64,000 nucleotides of DNA from Wagnerdoeblera intermedia (GTDB lineage Bacteria > Pseudomonadota > Alphaproteobacteria > Rhodobacterales > Rhodobacteraceae), in NCBI RefSeq assembly GCF_042647465.1, contig NZ_JBHRVN010000004.1; one strand, written 5' to 3'. Both the position numbers and the translations under genes were made by a program. Positions 31,848 through 40,925 of this stretch are shown in pieces (within the stretch, counting starts at the first letter, position 1; every line of letters starts with the position of its first letter). The notes below the pieces were generated by a model. That model was not told the DNA's origin. It made no database searches and saw nothing but the letters and a program-made list of their open reading frames with translations.

Positions 31848-32840
31848 TCAGGTCAGCCGCGCCACCACATAGGTCGCCACATCAGCCAGAATGCCGCGCA
31901 GCGGGTGATCGGGCAGATCGGCCAGGGCGGCACGGGCTTTGTCGGCCCAGGCATGGGCTTCAAGGCGGGTCGCCTCCAGCGTGCCGTGTTTTTGCATCAG
32001 GCGCAGCGCCTCTTCGAGATCGCCCTCGCGCTGGTCGCCCTTTTCAATGACGCGGGTCCAGAAAGCGCGCTCCTCCACATCGGCTTTCTCGACCGCCAGG
32101 ATCACCGGCAGGGTCAGCTTGCGCTCGCGGAAATCGTCGCCGATGTTCTTGCCGATGGCTGAGGTGCCACCGTAGTCCAGAAGGTCATCTGCCATCTGGA
32201 AGGCGATGCCAAGCGCGTCACCATAGGCAAAAAGCGCGGCCTGCTGCGCGGGGGTGGCATTTGCGACCATGCCGCCGACTTCGCAGGCCGCCGAGAAGAG
32301 CGCGGCCGTCTTGCCACGGATGACGTTGAGATAAATCTCGGTCCCGGTTTCCAGGCTTTGGGCGGCGGTCAGCTGCAGCACCTCCCCTTCCGAGATGACG
32401 GCTGAGGCATTGGCCAGGGTGGTCACCACCTCCAGCGAGCCGCATTCGGTCATCAGCTGAAAGGCACGGGCGAGGAGATAATCCCCGACCAGAACTGAGG
32501 ATTTATTGTCCCACAGCAGGTTCGCCGTCGGGCGGCCACGGCGCTTTGTGCTTTCGTCGACCACATCGTCGTGCAGCAGGGTTGCGGTGTGGATGAACTC
32601 AACCGTTGCCGCCAGTTTCACCGCGCGGATGTCATCGCTGCCCAGAAGCTTTGCCGCCGCCAGCGTCAGCATCGGGCGCAAACGCTTGCCACCGGCTTCG
32701 ACCAGATGCGCCGTCACCTCAGGGATGCGCGGCGCGTGCCGGCTGGCCATGCGCTCGCGGATCACGGCATTGACGGCCTCCATCTCAGCGGCGAGGGAAG
32801 CGGCAAGGCGGTCGTGGGGTTTGCTCGCGTTCTGGTTCAA
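31848..32840 (-). CDS. Long-chain polyprenyl diphosphate synthase (ubiquinone side chain)
   Basis: Trans-prenyltransferase that elongates farnesyl-type precursors to the side chain of ubiquinone; decaprenyl (Q10) is expected in Rhodobacteraceae, though chain length cannot be read from motifs alone. The 330 residues carry the first Asp-rich motif LLHDDVVDES at 89-98, GGKRLRPML near 50, and the second Asp-rich motif QMADDLLDYGG. FIHTATLLH just before the first motif gives small residues at the chain-length site, consistent with a long product. Convergent with murD. Confidence 0.93.
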   Translation of the reverse strand: MNQNASKPHDRLAASLAAEMEAVNAVIRERMASRHAPRIPEVTAHLVEAGGKRLRPMLTLAAAKLLGSDDIRAVKLAATVEFIHTATLLHDDVVDESTKRRGRPTANLLWDNKSSVLVGDYLLARAFQLMTECGSLEVVTTLANASAVISEGEVLQLTAAQSLETGTEIYLNVIRGKTAALFSAACEVGGMVANATPAQQAALFAYGDALGIAFQMADDLLDYGGTSAIGKNIGDDFRERKLTLPVILAVEKADVEERAFWTRVIEKGDQREGDLEEALRLMQKHGTLEATRLEAHAWADKARAALADLPDHPLRGILADVATYVVARLT

Positions 32841-33028
32841 AGCGGTATCCTTTATCCCTCTCGGCCCCGCCGCGAGGAAGGCGGCAGGGCTCAGGCCGGG
32901 CCCCTTTGCCGGGGCGGCATAATCGCATTGCGGTATAACCGTCTTGCCGCGGCGCGTCCACCAATGGCATAGGGCAGGGCGGCCCGCTTCAGGGCCTTGT
33001 GACGGCAGACGGACTGGAGTTGACCGGG

Positions 33029-33793
33029 ATGACCGAGTGTTTCCCGCCTGAGGCGCAGAGTCAGGATCTTTTCCTCGGGGGGCGTCTGCGTCTGGCCCAG
33101 CCGCGGGAGGGCTATCGGGCGGCCGCGGATCCGGTTCTTCTGGCAGCGGCCTGTTCGGCCCGACCGGGGCAGGCTGTGCTGGAACTGGGCTGCGGCGTGG
33201 GGGTGGCCTCGCTTTGCCTGGGCAGCCGCGTTCCGGGCCTGAGCCTTTCTGGCCTGGAGTTGCAGCCCGCCTATGCGGCGCTGGCGCGGCAGAATGCCGC
33301 CACCACCGGGATAGCCTTTGAGGTCCATACCGGTGATCTGCGCGAGATGCCTCCGGCTCTGCGGGGCTCGTTTGATCATGTGATCGCCAATCCGCCCTAT
33401 TTTACGGCAGAGGGAGGCACCGCTGCCCGCGACGCAGGCCGTGAGACGGCGCAGCGTGAGGACACGCCGCTTTCGGACTGGATCCTTGCGGCACGCAAAC
33501 GGCTTCATCCGGGCGGCTATCTGACGATGATCAATTCCGCTGACCGGCTGCCGGATATTCTGGCTGGCTGCAACGGCTTTGGCGCGATCACCGTTCTGCC
33601 GCTGGCCCCCCGGGAGGGCCGGGCCGCGAACCGGGTCATCGTGCAGGCACGCAAGGGGGCGAAGGGGGCTTTCCGGCTTCTGGCTCCGCTGATCATGCAT
33701 GAGGGGGCCGTGCACGGGGGCGACCGCGAAAGCTATGCGCCCCTTGCGCGTTCGGTGCTGCGCGAAGGCGCGGCCCTGGCGGTCTTTGGCTGA
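33029..33793 (+). CDS. tRNA1(Val)-type adenine N6-methyltransferase (TrmN6-like)
   Basis: SAM-dependent methyltransferase of the YfiC/TrmN6 family that modifies A37 of tRNA1(Val) in enterobacteria. The 254 residues have the family lead-in FLGGRLRLAQPREGYRAAADPVLLAAA, the SAM-binding VLELGCGVGVASLCLG, and the amino-methyltransferase signature NPPYF (in HVIANPPYF). GGAG lies 12 bases ahead of the ATG at 33029; an in-frame GTG at 32999 is possible. The exact nucleic-acid target in this lineage is unproven. Confidence 0.87.
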   Translation: MTECFPPEAQSQDLFLGGRLRLAQPREGYRAAADPVLLAAACSARPGQAVLELGCGVGVASLCLGSRVPGLSLSGLELQPAYAALARQNAATTGIAFEVHTGDLREMPPALRGSFDHVIANPPYFTAEGGTAARDAGRETAQREDTPLSDWILAARKRLHPGGYLTMINSADRLPDILAGCNGFGAITVLPLAPREGRAANRVIVQARKGAKGAFRLLAPLIMHEGAVHGGDRESYAPLARSVLREGAALAVFG

Positions 33794-33892
33794 GAGGCAG
33801 AATTAAACGGCTTTGTAACATTTCGGTGTAGTGACACGACTCGTCTTCCGTGTTGCCATGGAACTCCCATCAGGGTTCAGAAGGAGACCGAA

Positions 33893-34060
33893 ATGACCGT
33901 GAGTTCGCATCTGCAGGAACTTCGCCGGAAACATGAAGCCCTCTCTGTCAAGGTTGAGCAGGAGCAGCGCAGCCCCGCCAGTGATGACCTCAAGATCACA
34001 GAAATGAAGCGCCAGAAGATGCGCCTGAAGGAAGAGATGTCGCGTATCGCGTCTGTCTGA
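33893..34060 (+). CDS. DUF465 (YdcH) family small protein
   Basis: A 55-residue charged helical protein (LQELRRKHEALSVKVEQEQ, LKITEMKRQKMRLKEEMSR) that fits the DUF465/YdcH family of short coiled-coil proteins of unknown function. AAGGAGA is placed 5 bases before the ATG, an excellent ribosome binding site, and a terminator follows at 34091, so it is probably an independent single-gene transcript. Upstream sequence GTAACATTTCGGTGTAGTGACACGA may hold its promoter (partial match only). Confidence 0.88.
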   Translation: MTVSSHLQELRRKHEALSVKVEQEQRSPASDDLKITEMKRQKMRLKEEMSRIASV

Positions 34061-34457
34061 TCCTGCACCGGTCATGGTGACATGGCCCCGCGCATCTGCG
34101 GTCTCCGCAGATGCGTTTTGATTTTCTCAGTACCGGCGCGGGGCAGCGGCGCTGTCGTCCCGCCCCCAGGGCGGGGATGATCCCGGCTGTGACATTAACT
34201 GAAATGTGATTCCCCCCGCACTTCGGCCAAAGCCTGACCGAAGCGGTCAGCTTTCACGCGTGACTTTTTCTTTCGAAGCAAGGCAATTTCAGGGTGGCCA
34301 TCAGGTCGCAGGCGGTAAAAAGCCGCCCCTGGATTTGGTTTGTTCGCTGGACGTGGGCCATGTGTGCGGCTAAAAGCCGCCCATGAGGGGGATGCCGTGC
34401 GCGTCCCCGTTCAGCGCATTTGGCCGGTCTCCCCGGCCGGCAGAGGGAGTTAGACAC
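34061..34457. other. Intergenic region and leader upstream of petABC
   Basis: About 400 bases. After the terminator at 34091-34119 there is GC-rich sequence, then a more AT-rich patch (34255-34300) likely to hold the pet promoter. Two AAAAGCCGCCC repeats occur at 34316-34326 and 34372-34382; the second is part of a GCGGCT/AGCCGC hairpin (34366-34380). These may form leader structure in the petA mRNA. Confidence 0.4.
34091..34119 (+). terminator. Terminator after the DUF465 gene
   Basis: CGCATCTGCGG (34091-34101), loop TCT, CCGCAGATGCG (34105-34115) followed by TTTT: an 11-pair perfect stem. Confidence 0.9.
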
Positions 34458-35018
34458 GTGTCCCACGCAGATGATCACGCAGGCACCCGCAGGGATTTCC
34501 TGTATTATGCCACGGCCGGGGCGGGCGCAGTTGCGACCGGCGCCGCCGTCTGGCCGCTGATCAACCAGATGAACCCGTCCGCAGATGTTCAGGCTCTGTC
34601 GTCAATTTTTGTCGACATTTCGGGCATTGAGGCCGGCACCCAGCTGACCGTCAAATATCTCGGTAAGCCCGTCTTCATTCGTCGCCGCACCGCGGCTGAG
34701 ATTGAAGCCGGTCGCAAAGATGACGGCGCAGCGCTGATCGACAATTCGTCGCGCAACCCGAACAAGGCCGGGACCGATGCGTCCGATGCCAACCGCGCAA
34801 TGGATGACGCCGGCGAATGGCTGGTGATGTCGGGCGTCTGTACGCACCTTGGCTGCGTGCCGATCGGGAATGCTGCCGGCGACTTCGGTGGCTGGTTCTG
34901 CCCGTGCCACGGATCGCACTACGATACGGCCGGCCGTATCCGCCGCGGGCCTGCGCCGGAAAACCTGCATATTCCGGTCGCGTCCTTCGTCGACCCCAAC
35001 ACCATCAAGCTGGGCTGA
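34458..35018 (+). CDS. petA: Rieske iron-sulfur subunit of cytochrome bc1
   Basis: Transfers electrons from ubiquinol to cytochrome c1. The 186 residues begin at a GTG (GAGGGAG 9 bases upstream), giving MSHADDHAGTRRDFLYYA, close to the Rhodobacter capsulatus protein and with the twin-Arg pair 11-12 expected for Tat export of a folded Rieske domain. An uncleaved membrane anchor (about 15-35) precedes the flexible hinge. The cluster ligands are Cys128/His130 in CTHLGC and Cys148/His151 in CPCHGSH, with Cys133 and Cys150 as the disulfide pair. Confidence 0.97.
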   Translation: MSHADDHAGTRRDFLYYATAGAGAVATGAAVWPLINQMNPSADVQALSSIFVDISGIEAGTQLTVKYLGKPVFIRRRTAAEIEAGRKDDGAALIDNSSRNPNKAGTDASDANRAMDDAGEWLVMSGVCTHLGCVPIGNAAGDFGGWFCPCHGSHYDTAGRIRRGPAPENLHIPVASFVDPNTIKLG

Positions 35019-35028
35019 GGAGCGACCC

Positions 35029-36342
35029 ATGTCTGGAATCCCGCACGATCACTACGAGCCGAAGACCGGCATCGAAAAGTGGCTCCATAAGCGCCTGCCG
35101 ATCGTCTCGGTCGCCTATGACACGCTGATGATCCCGACGCCGAAGAACCTGAACTGGATGTGGATCTGGGGCATTGTCCTCGCATTCTGCCTTGGTCTTC
35201 AGATCATCACCGGCATCGTCCTCGTGATGCACTACACCCCCCATGTGGATCTGGCCTTCTCGTCGGTTGAGCATATCATGCGCAACGTGAACGGCGGCCA
35301 TATGATCCGCTATCTGCATGCCAACGGAGCGTCGCTCTTCTTCGTTGCCGTTTACCTGCACATGTTCCGTGGCCTTTACTACGGCTCGTACAAAGCGCCG
35401 CGCGAAGTGGTCTGGATCCTCGGGATGCTGATCTACCTTGCGATGATGGCGACGGCCTTCATGGGCTATGTTCTGCCCTGGGGTCAGATGTCGTTCTGGG
35501 GTGCAACCGTGATCACCGGCCTCTTCGGCGCGATCCCGGGCGTTGGTCCGGCGATTCAGGAGTGGCTGCTGGGCGGACCGGCTGTTGATAACGCAACGCT
35601 GAACCGCTTCTTCTCGCTGCACTACCTGCTGCCCTTCGTCATCGCTGCTCTGGTGGGTCTGCACATCTGGGCCTTCCACCACGTTGGCAACGGCAACCCG
35701 ACCGGTGTCGAAGTGCGTCGCACCTCGAAAGCCGAAGCGGAAAAAGACACCGTTCCGTTCTGGCCCTACTACGTCATCAAGGATCTGCTGGCCCTTGCTG
35801 TCGTGCTGATCGTCTTCTTCGCGATCGTGGGCTTCATGCCGAACTACCTCGGCCACCCGGACAACTACATCCCGGCGAACCCGCTGGTCACCCCGGCACA
35901 TATCGTCCCGGAATGGTACTTCCTGCCCTTCTACGCGATCCTGCGCGCCTTCACCGCAGACGTCTGGGTTGTGATGCTGGTCAACTGGGTCACCTTCGGT
36001 ATCGTCGACGCGAAATTCTTCGGTGTTCTGGCGATGTTCGGCGCGATTGCCGTGCTGGCGCTGGCGCCCTGGCTGGACACCTCCTCGGTGCGTTCGGGCA
36101 AATACCGTCCGATGTTCAAATGGTGGTACTGGCTGCTGGCCATCGACTTCATGGTGCTGATGTGGGTTGGCGCAATGCCGGCTGAAGGCCTCTACACCTG
36201 GATCTCGCTGATCGCATCGACCTATTGGTTCGCCTACTTCCTGGTGATCCTGCCGCTGCTGGGCCTCATTGAGAAGCCGCTGCCGCTGCCGGCAACCATC
36301 GAAGATGACTTCAACTCGCACTACGAACAGCCGGCGAAGTGA
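35029..36342 (+). CDS. petB: Cytochrome b of the bc1 complex
   Basis: Membrane core subunit with hemes bL and bH and the Qo and Qi quinone sites. The 437 residues include eight hydrophobic helices, the heme-ligating His pairs (HMIRYLHANGASLFF and FSLHYLLPF, HIWAFHHVGNGNP regions), a PWGQMSFWGATVIT segment near the Qo site and the Qo signature PEWY (in HIVPEWYFLPF). The start ATG at 35029 has GAGGAG upstream, 10 bases after petA. The frame is open upstream into petA but the family N-terminus supports 35029. Confidence 0.98.
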   Translation: MSGIPHDHYEPKTGIEKWLHKRLPIVSVAYDTLMIPTPKNLNWMWIWGIVLAFCLGLQIITGIVLVMHYTPHVDLAFSSVEHIMRNVNGGHMIRYLHANGASLFFVAVYLHMFRGLYYGSYKAPREVVWILGMLIYLAMMATAFMGYVLPWGQMSFWGATVITGLFGAIPGVGPAIQEWLLGGPAVDNATLNRFFSLHYLLPFVIAALVGLHIWAFHHVGNGNPTGVEVRRTSKAEAEKDTVPFWPYYVIKDLLALAVVLIVFFAIVGFMPNYLGHPDNYIPANPLVTPAHIVPEWYFLPFYAILRAFTADVWVVMLVNWVTFGIVDAKFFGVLAMFGAIAVLALAPWLDTSSVRSGKYRPMFKWWYWLLAIDFMVLMWVGAMPAEGLYTWISLIASTYWFAYFLVILPLLGLIEKPLPLPATIEDDFNSHYEQPAK

Positions 36343-36353
36343 GAGAAGGGACA

Positions 36354-37151
36354 ATGAACATGATCCGCAAACTCTCCCTCGCAGCTGCCCTGGCACTGGC
36401 TCCGGCCGCAGCCATGGCTGCAGGCGCTGCCGGTCACATCGAAGACTTCGCCTTCTCCTTTGAAGGCCCCTTCGGTAAATACGATGAGCTGCAGCTGCAG
36501 CGCGGTCTGAAGGTCTACACCGAAGTCTGCGCCGCCTGCCACGGTCTTGAGCATGTCGCGATCCGCTCGCTGGCAGACAAGGGCGGCCCTGCGCTGCCCG
36601 AAGACCAGGTCCGTGCCTATGCCAAAGGCCTTGCCCCCGTGGCTCTGCCTGATGGCGAAGAGCGTGCCCGTGAGACCTCGGACCACTTCCCGGCTTCGGG
36701 TCTGCCGACCGCGCCGGATCTGTCGCTGATGGCAAAAGCCCGCTCGGGCTTCCACGGCCCCTACGGCCTTGGCATCAACCAGTTCGTCAATGGCATCGGC
36801 GGTCCTGAGTATATCGCTTCGCTTCTCACCGGTTACACCGGCAACGAGAAAGAAGAAGCCGGCTCGACCTTCTATGAAAACACCGCCTTCCCGGGCGGCT
36901 GGATCGCCATGGCCCCGCCGCTGGCCTCGGATGGTCTCGTTGAATATGACGATGGTCACGCCAATACCGCACGCGCGATGGCTGAAGATGTCACCGCCTT
37001 CCTGATGTGGACGGCTGAGCCGAAGATGATGGCCCGTAAACAGGCTGGCTTCACGGCTGTGATCTTCCTGAGCATCCTTGCTGTTCTGCTCTATCTGACC
37101 AACAAAAAGCTCTGGTCGGGCATCAAAGGCCGCAAGAAAAAACACGCCTGA
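36354..37151 (+). CDS. petC: Cytochrome c1
   Basis: Heme c subunit that accepts electrons from the Rieske centre and donates to soluble or membrane cytochrome c. The 265 residues have a signal peptide (cleavage near AMAAG, about 23), CAACH heme site at 59-63, the Met ligand in WIAMAPPL, and a C-terminal membrane anchor (about 235-254) with a basic tail. It lacks the extra cysteine-bearing loop found in Rhodobacter capsulatus c1: the only cysteines are those of the heme motif. The ATG at 36354 follows AGAAGGGA; petB ends 11 bases upstream. Confidence 0.96.
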   Translation: MNMIRKLSLAAALALAPAAAMAAGAAGHIEDFAFSFEGPFGKYDELQLQRGLKVYTEVCAACHGLEHVAIRSLADKGGPALPEDQVRAYAKGLAPVALPDGEERARETSDHFPASGLPTAPDLSLMAKARSGFHGPYGLGINQFVNGIGGPEYIASLLTGYTGNEKEEAGSTFYENTAFPGGWIAMAPPLASDGLVEYDDGHANTARAMAEDVTAFLMWTAEPKMMARKQAGFTAVIFLSILAVLLYLTNKKLWSGIKGRKKKHA

Positions 37152-37175
37152 TCTCTGATGAGATGTGACCTGGAT

Positions 37176-37200
37176 AAGCCCCGCTTTTGCGGGGCTTTTT
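37176..37200 (+). terminator. Terminator after petABC
   Basis: AAGCCCCGC (37176-37184), loop TTTT, GCGGGGCTT (37189-37197) followed by a T run. Confidence 0.93.
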
Positions 37201-37394
37201 CGCATGTGCTCACGCCGAAATGCCGCGACGGTGACGCCGGTGTGATCTCCCGGGCCGTCCGCTTCCCTAAGGTCAGCCGGGAATTTTCCTTGACGACTGC
37301 GCCTGAGGCGATGCCACATGGCTCAGGGGCAGGCGGGAGGCCTGCCCGGTGCAGGACGCCGCCGCAGAGCATCGCCTGCTCAGGGAGGACATCG

Positions 37395-38270
37395 ATGGAC
37401 GTGGTACAGCTCCTCGTAAGCGGGCTGGCCAATGGCTGTGTCTACGGGCTGGTCGCGCTTGGCTTCGTTCTGATCTACAAGGCTACCGAGGCGGTGAATT
37501 TCGCCCAGGGGGATCTGATGATGCTTGGGGCCTTTGTCACCCTGGGCCTCGTGAATCCGCAGTACCTTGGAATTCCCTTCTGGCTGGCGCTGCCGCTTGC
37601 GCTGCTGATCATGGCCGCCATCGGTTATCTGATCGATGCCACGATCCTGCGCGCGGTATTTGGAGAGAGCCAGACTTCGGTCATCATTCTGACGATTGCT
37701 CTGGGCTTTGTGATCCGCTTTGTGGTGGGCGTGATCTGGGGGCATGACCCGCAGTCGCTGCATTCACCGCTGGCAGGCGGGGAACTGCGCTTCGGCGGCG
37801 TGGTGCTGAGCGTGGCGGATCTGGCGGTGATTATCACCACGCTGCTGCTGACCTTTTTTCTCTTTCAGTTCTTTCAGCGCACCCGGATCGGCCTTGCGAT
37901 GCAGGCGGCCAGTCAGAACCAGATGGCAGCCTATTACATGGGGATCCCGGTAAAGCGCGTCCAGGGTCTGGTCTGGGCGCTGGCCGGTGTGGTCGCGGCG
38001 GTGGCCGGGGTGCTTTATGCCTCAAAAGGCGCGATCGATCCGAATGCCGGATTTATTGGCATCAAGGCCTTCGCGGCAGCGGTGATCGGCGGCTTCGGCT
38101 CGCTGCCCGGGGCGCTTTTCGGCGGCATCATCGTCGGGGTGATCGAACCCTTTGCAGCGCGCTACCTGCCACCGGGCTACAGCCAGATTGCTCCCTATGC
38201 CCTGTTGATCCTTGTTCTTGTGTTTCGTCCGCATGGCCTGTTTGCGCAGGTCCGCACCAAAAAGGTCTGA
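37395..38270 (+). CDS. livH: LivH-type ABC transporter permease
   Basis: Inner-membrane permease of a HAAT-family (branched-chain amino acid type) importer. The 291 residues contain about eight hydrophobic helices and family blocks GLANGCVYGLVALGFVLIYKATEAVNFAQGD (first 20 visible: GLANGCVYGLVALGFVLIYK) and AVIGGFGSLPGALFGGIIVG. GGGAGGA lies just before the ATG at 37395. livM starts 3 bases after its stop. The transporter substrate is open: the operon also encodes an acyl-CoA ligase, so a carboxylic acid is as plausible as an amino acid. Confidence 0.93.
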   Translation: MDVVQLLVSGLANGCVYGLVALGFVLIYKATEAVNFAQGDLMMLGAFVTLGLVNPQYLGIPFWLALPLALLIMAAIGYLIDATILRAVFGESQTSVIILTIALGFVIRFVVGVIWGHDPQSLHSPLAGGELRFGGVVLSVADLAVIITTLLLTFFLFQFFQRTRIGLAMQAASQNQMAAYYMGIPVKRVQGLVWALAGVVAAVAGVLYASKGAIDPNAGFIGIKAFAAAVIGGFGSLPGALFGGIIVGVIEPFAARYLPPGYSQIAPYALLILVLVFRPHGLFAQVRTKKV

Positions 38271-38273
38271 GCG

Positions 38274-39356
38274 ATGCGGTTTCACTTTAAGACCGGTTAC
38301 GACACCGACATCGACCTCTTCCCCGATTGGTGGAAGCGGGGGCTTTATCTGGCGCTGCTGGTCCTGGCGCTGTCTCTGCCCTTTCTGCTGGATGAGTTTT
38401 TTATTGGGGAGATGACCAATGTGCTGATCTGGACCGTCTCAGGTCTGGGTCTGATGTTGCTGACGGGACAGACAGGGCAGGTGAGCCTTGGGCATTCCGC
38501 CTTCATGGCGCTTGGCTGTTATGCCTGCGTGATGATGATGGAGGCGGGCGTGCCTTTCATCCCCGCCTTCCTGCTGGCGGGCGTGATCACCGGGCTGGTA
38601 GGCGCGTTGATCGCCATACCGGCCCTGAAACTGCACGGGGTCTATCTGGCGATTGCGACGCTTGCTCTGGCCATTCTGGCGGATGATCTGATTGTGCTTC
38701 TGGCTCCCTGGACGGGAGGCGTGAACGGGAAATATGCCCCGGAAATCAACATCTTCGGGTTGGTGATCGACCGCTGGTCCACCCCGGATTACTATTACTG
38801 GATGGTGCTGGCGGTGGTGATCGGGGTGACCTTTGCTTACCGCAATATCCTGCGCTCTCCCCTTGGGCGCAGCTTTGCTGCCGTGCGCGACAGTGAGATC
38901 TCGGCGCAGGCCATGGGGGTTGATATCGCCCGGACAAAGACAATGGCTTTTGGTCTTTCCTGTGCCATTGCAGGTCTTGGCGGCGCGCTGATGGGGCTGT
39001 TTGCCGGGGCCTTTAACAATGAGACCTTCAACTTCCTGATCGCCATTCAGCTGGTGATGATGGTGGTTGTCGGCGGCCTTGGCTTCATCCATGGCGCTTT
39101 TCTGGGGGCCGTTGTCGTGGCCTTCCTGCCGCAGCTCCTCTCCATTCTCACCTCCTCCTTCGGGCGGGGCATGTCGGTACCGGGACTGGAAACGGGTGTC
39201 TTTGGGTTCCTTCTGATCCTCTTCATCCTCTTTGAGCCGATGGGACTCTATGGAAGATGGCTGAAAATACGTACATGGGCAGAATTATTCCCCTTTGCGC
39301 GTAAGGACATGTTCAAGCGTCAGAAGTCCTATCTCAAAACGGAGCGTCTGCGGTGA
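38274..39356 (+). CDS. livM: LivM-type ABC transporter permease
   Basis: Second permease of the same importer, 360 residues. Family blocks are LLTGQTGQVSLGHSAFMALG, IATLALAILADDL, the SPLGRSFAAVRDSEISAQAMG coupling loop that meets the ATPases, and GGLGFIHGAFLGAVVV. Roughly nine or ten hydrophobic helices and a basic cytoplasmic tail are seen. The livG GTG start overlaps its stop by 4 bases. Confidence 0.93.
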   Translation: MRFHFKTGYDTDIDLFPDWWKRGLYLALLVLALSLPFLLDEFFIGEMTNVLIWTVSGLGLMLLTGQTGQVSLGHSAFMALGCYACVMMMEAGVPFIPAFLLAGVITGLVGALIAIPALKLHGVYLAIATLALAILADDLIVLLAPWTGGVNGKYAPEINIFGLVIDRWSTPDYYYWMVLAVVIGVTFAYRNILRSPLGRSFAAVRDSEISAQAMGVDIARTKTMAFGLSCAIAGLGGALMGLFAGAFNNETFNFLIAIQLVMMVVVGGLGFIHGAFLGAVVVAFLPQLLSILTSSFGRGMSVPGLETGVFGFLLILFILFEPMGLYGRWLKIRTWAELFPFARKDMFKRQKSYLKTERLR

Positions 39357-40153
39357 GCCTTTTGGAATTAAAAGACGTCACCCTGAAATTCGGCGGGCTG
39401 ACGGCCGTGAACGCGCTGAACCTCTCGGTCAATGAGGGGGAGGTTTTCGCTCTCGTCGGGCCGAATGGGGCGGGGAAGTCGACCGTCTTCAACCTGATCT
39501 CACGGTTCTACACGCCCGCTTCCGGCACCATCCGCTTTGACGGGCAGGATCTTCTGGCCCGTCCGTCTCATGCTGTTCCGTCCTCAGGCGTGGCGCGGAC
39601 CTTTCAGAACATCGAGCTTTTTCACCAGGCAACGGTTTTGCAGAACCTGCTGGTCGGTCGTCACCGCCACCGGCGGGCCAGCGCTCTTGAGAATATCCTC
39701 TTCACCCCGCGGGTCCGCGCGGAGGAGCGGGCCCACCGGGAGGCTGTGGAAGAGGTGATCGACTTTCTGGATCTGCAACCCTATCGCGACCAGCGCATTG
39801 CCGGGCTGCCTTACGGCATCCGCAAAGTGGTGGAACTGGGCCGGGCGCTCGCCACAAAACCGCGCCTTCTGCTGCTTGATGAACCTGCCTCCGGCCTCTC
39901 GGTCGAAGAGACGCAGAATATGCGCTGGTGGATCGATGACATCCGCCGCCAGATGGGCATCACGGTTCTGATGGTTGAGCATGACATGGGCCTGGTGGCG
40001 CGGGTCTGTGACCGGGTGGTGGCGCTCGATGGCGGCAAAAAGATCGCTGAAGGCACGCCTGCGGAGGTTCAATCCGATCCGGCAGTGATCGCAGCCTACC
40101 TCGGGACCAGCGCCATCTCTAAAACCGCCACAGCCAGCGGAGAGCGCAGATGA
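39353..40153 (+). CDS. livG: LivG-type ABC transporter ATPase
   Basis: ATP-binding subunit with 266 residues: Walker A GPNGAGKST, Q-loop in ARTFQNIELF, a signature region altered to the LivG form (GLPYGIRKVVELGRAL), Walker B LLLLDEPASGLS and the H-loop MVEHDMGLV. The extended loop after the Q-loop (RHRHRRASALENILFTPR) is typical of the LivG half. It starts with GTG overlapping livM and overlaps livF by ATGA. Confidence 0.94.
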   Translation: MSLLELKDVTLKFGGLTAVNALNLSVNEGEVFALVGPNGAGKSTVFNLISRFYTPASGTIRFDGQDLLARPSHAVPSSGVARTFQNIELFHQATVLQNLLVGRHRHRRASALENILFTPRVRAEERAHREAVEEVIDFLDLQPYRDQRIAGLPYGIRKVVELGRALATKPRLLLLDEPASGLSVEETQNMRWWIDDIRRQMGITVLMVEHDMGLVARVCDRVVALDGGKKIAEGTPAEVQSDPAVIAAYLGTSAISKTATASGERR

Positions 40154-40923
40154 GCACACCTCTGCTGGAGATCCGCAATCTCGAAACCTTCTACGGTCCG
40201 ATCATGGCGCTGCGGGGCGTCTCGCTGAGTGTGGCGCGGGGCAGGGTGGTTGCGGTTCTGGGGGCCAATGGCGCGGGGAAGACCACGCTTCTGAAGACCG
40301 TCTCCGGCATTATGACCGCCGAGAAGGGTGAGATTTTGCTGGAGGGCGAGACGGTCAGCGGGCTGGAGCCGCACCGCGTTGTTGAGGCCGGTATCGTCCA
40401 TGTCCCGGAGGGGCGTGAGGTCTTTCCCCTGCTGACGGTGGATGAGAACCTGACGCTTGGGGCTTACCGGCGCCGGGATAAGGCGGAGATCGCCCGCGAC
40501 CGTGAGATGGTCTTCACCTACTTCCCGATCCTTGCCGAGCGCCGCGCCCAGGAAGCAGGCACGCTTTCGGGCGGGCAGCAGCAGATGCTGGCCATCGGAC
40601 GCGGGCTGATGCTGCGACCGAAGCTGATGCTGCTTGATGAGCCTTCGCTCGGCCTTTCGCCGCTGCTGACGCAGGAGATTTTCGCGATCCTCCGGCGGCT
40701 CAATAAAGATGAAGGCGTCACCATGATGCTGGTTGAGCAGAATGCGGCCGTGGCGCTGGATCTGGCCGATGATGGCTATGTGCTGGAGCTTGGGCGGATT
40801 GTGATGAACGGCTCTGCCGCGCGGCTGGCGGAGTCGGAGGATATTCAGAGCTTCTATCTGGGCCACGCCAATGAAGGTGCCCGCGGTGAGCGCCGCTGGA
40901 AGCGCCGAAAGACCTGGAGGTGA
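40150..40923 (+). CDS. livF: LivF-type ABC transporter ATPase
   Basis: Second ATPase subunit, 257 residues: Walker A GANGAGKTT, VPEGREVFPLLTVDENL, signature TLSGGQQQMLAIGRGLM, Walker B LMLLDEPSLGLSP and H-switch region MLVEQNAAVAL (His replaced by Gln-Asn as in other LivF proteins). The C-terminal tail is extended and basic (RGERRWKRRKTWR), beyond the usual family end. The ligase gene starts 2 bases after the stop. Confidence 0.94.
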   Translation: MSTPLLEIRNLETFYGPIMALRGVSLSVARGRVVAVLGANGAGKTTLLKTVSGIMTAEKGEILLEGETVSGLEPHRVVEAGIVHVPEGREVFPLLTVDENLTLGAYRRRDKAEIARDREMVFTYFPILAERRAQEAGTLSGGQQQMLAIGRGLMLRPKLMLLDEPSLGLSPLLTQEIFAILRRLNKDEGVTMMLVEQNAAVALDLADDGYVLELGRIVMNGSAARLAESEDIQSFYLGHANEGARGERRWKRRKTWR

Positions 40924-40925
40924 GC

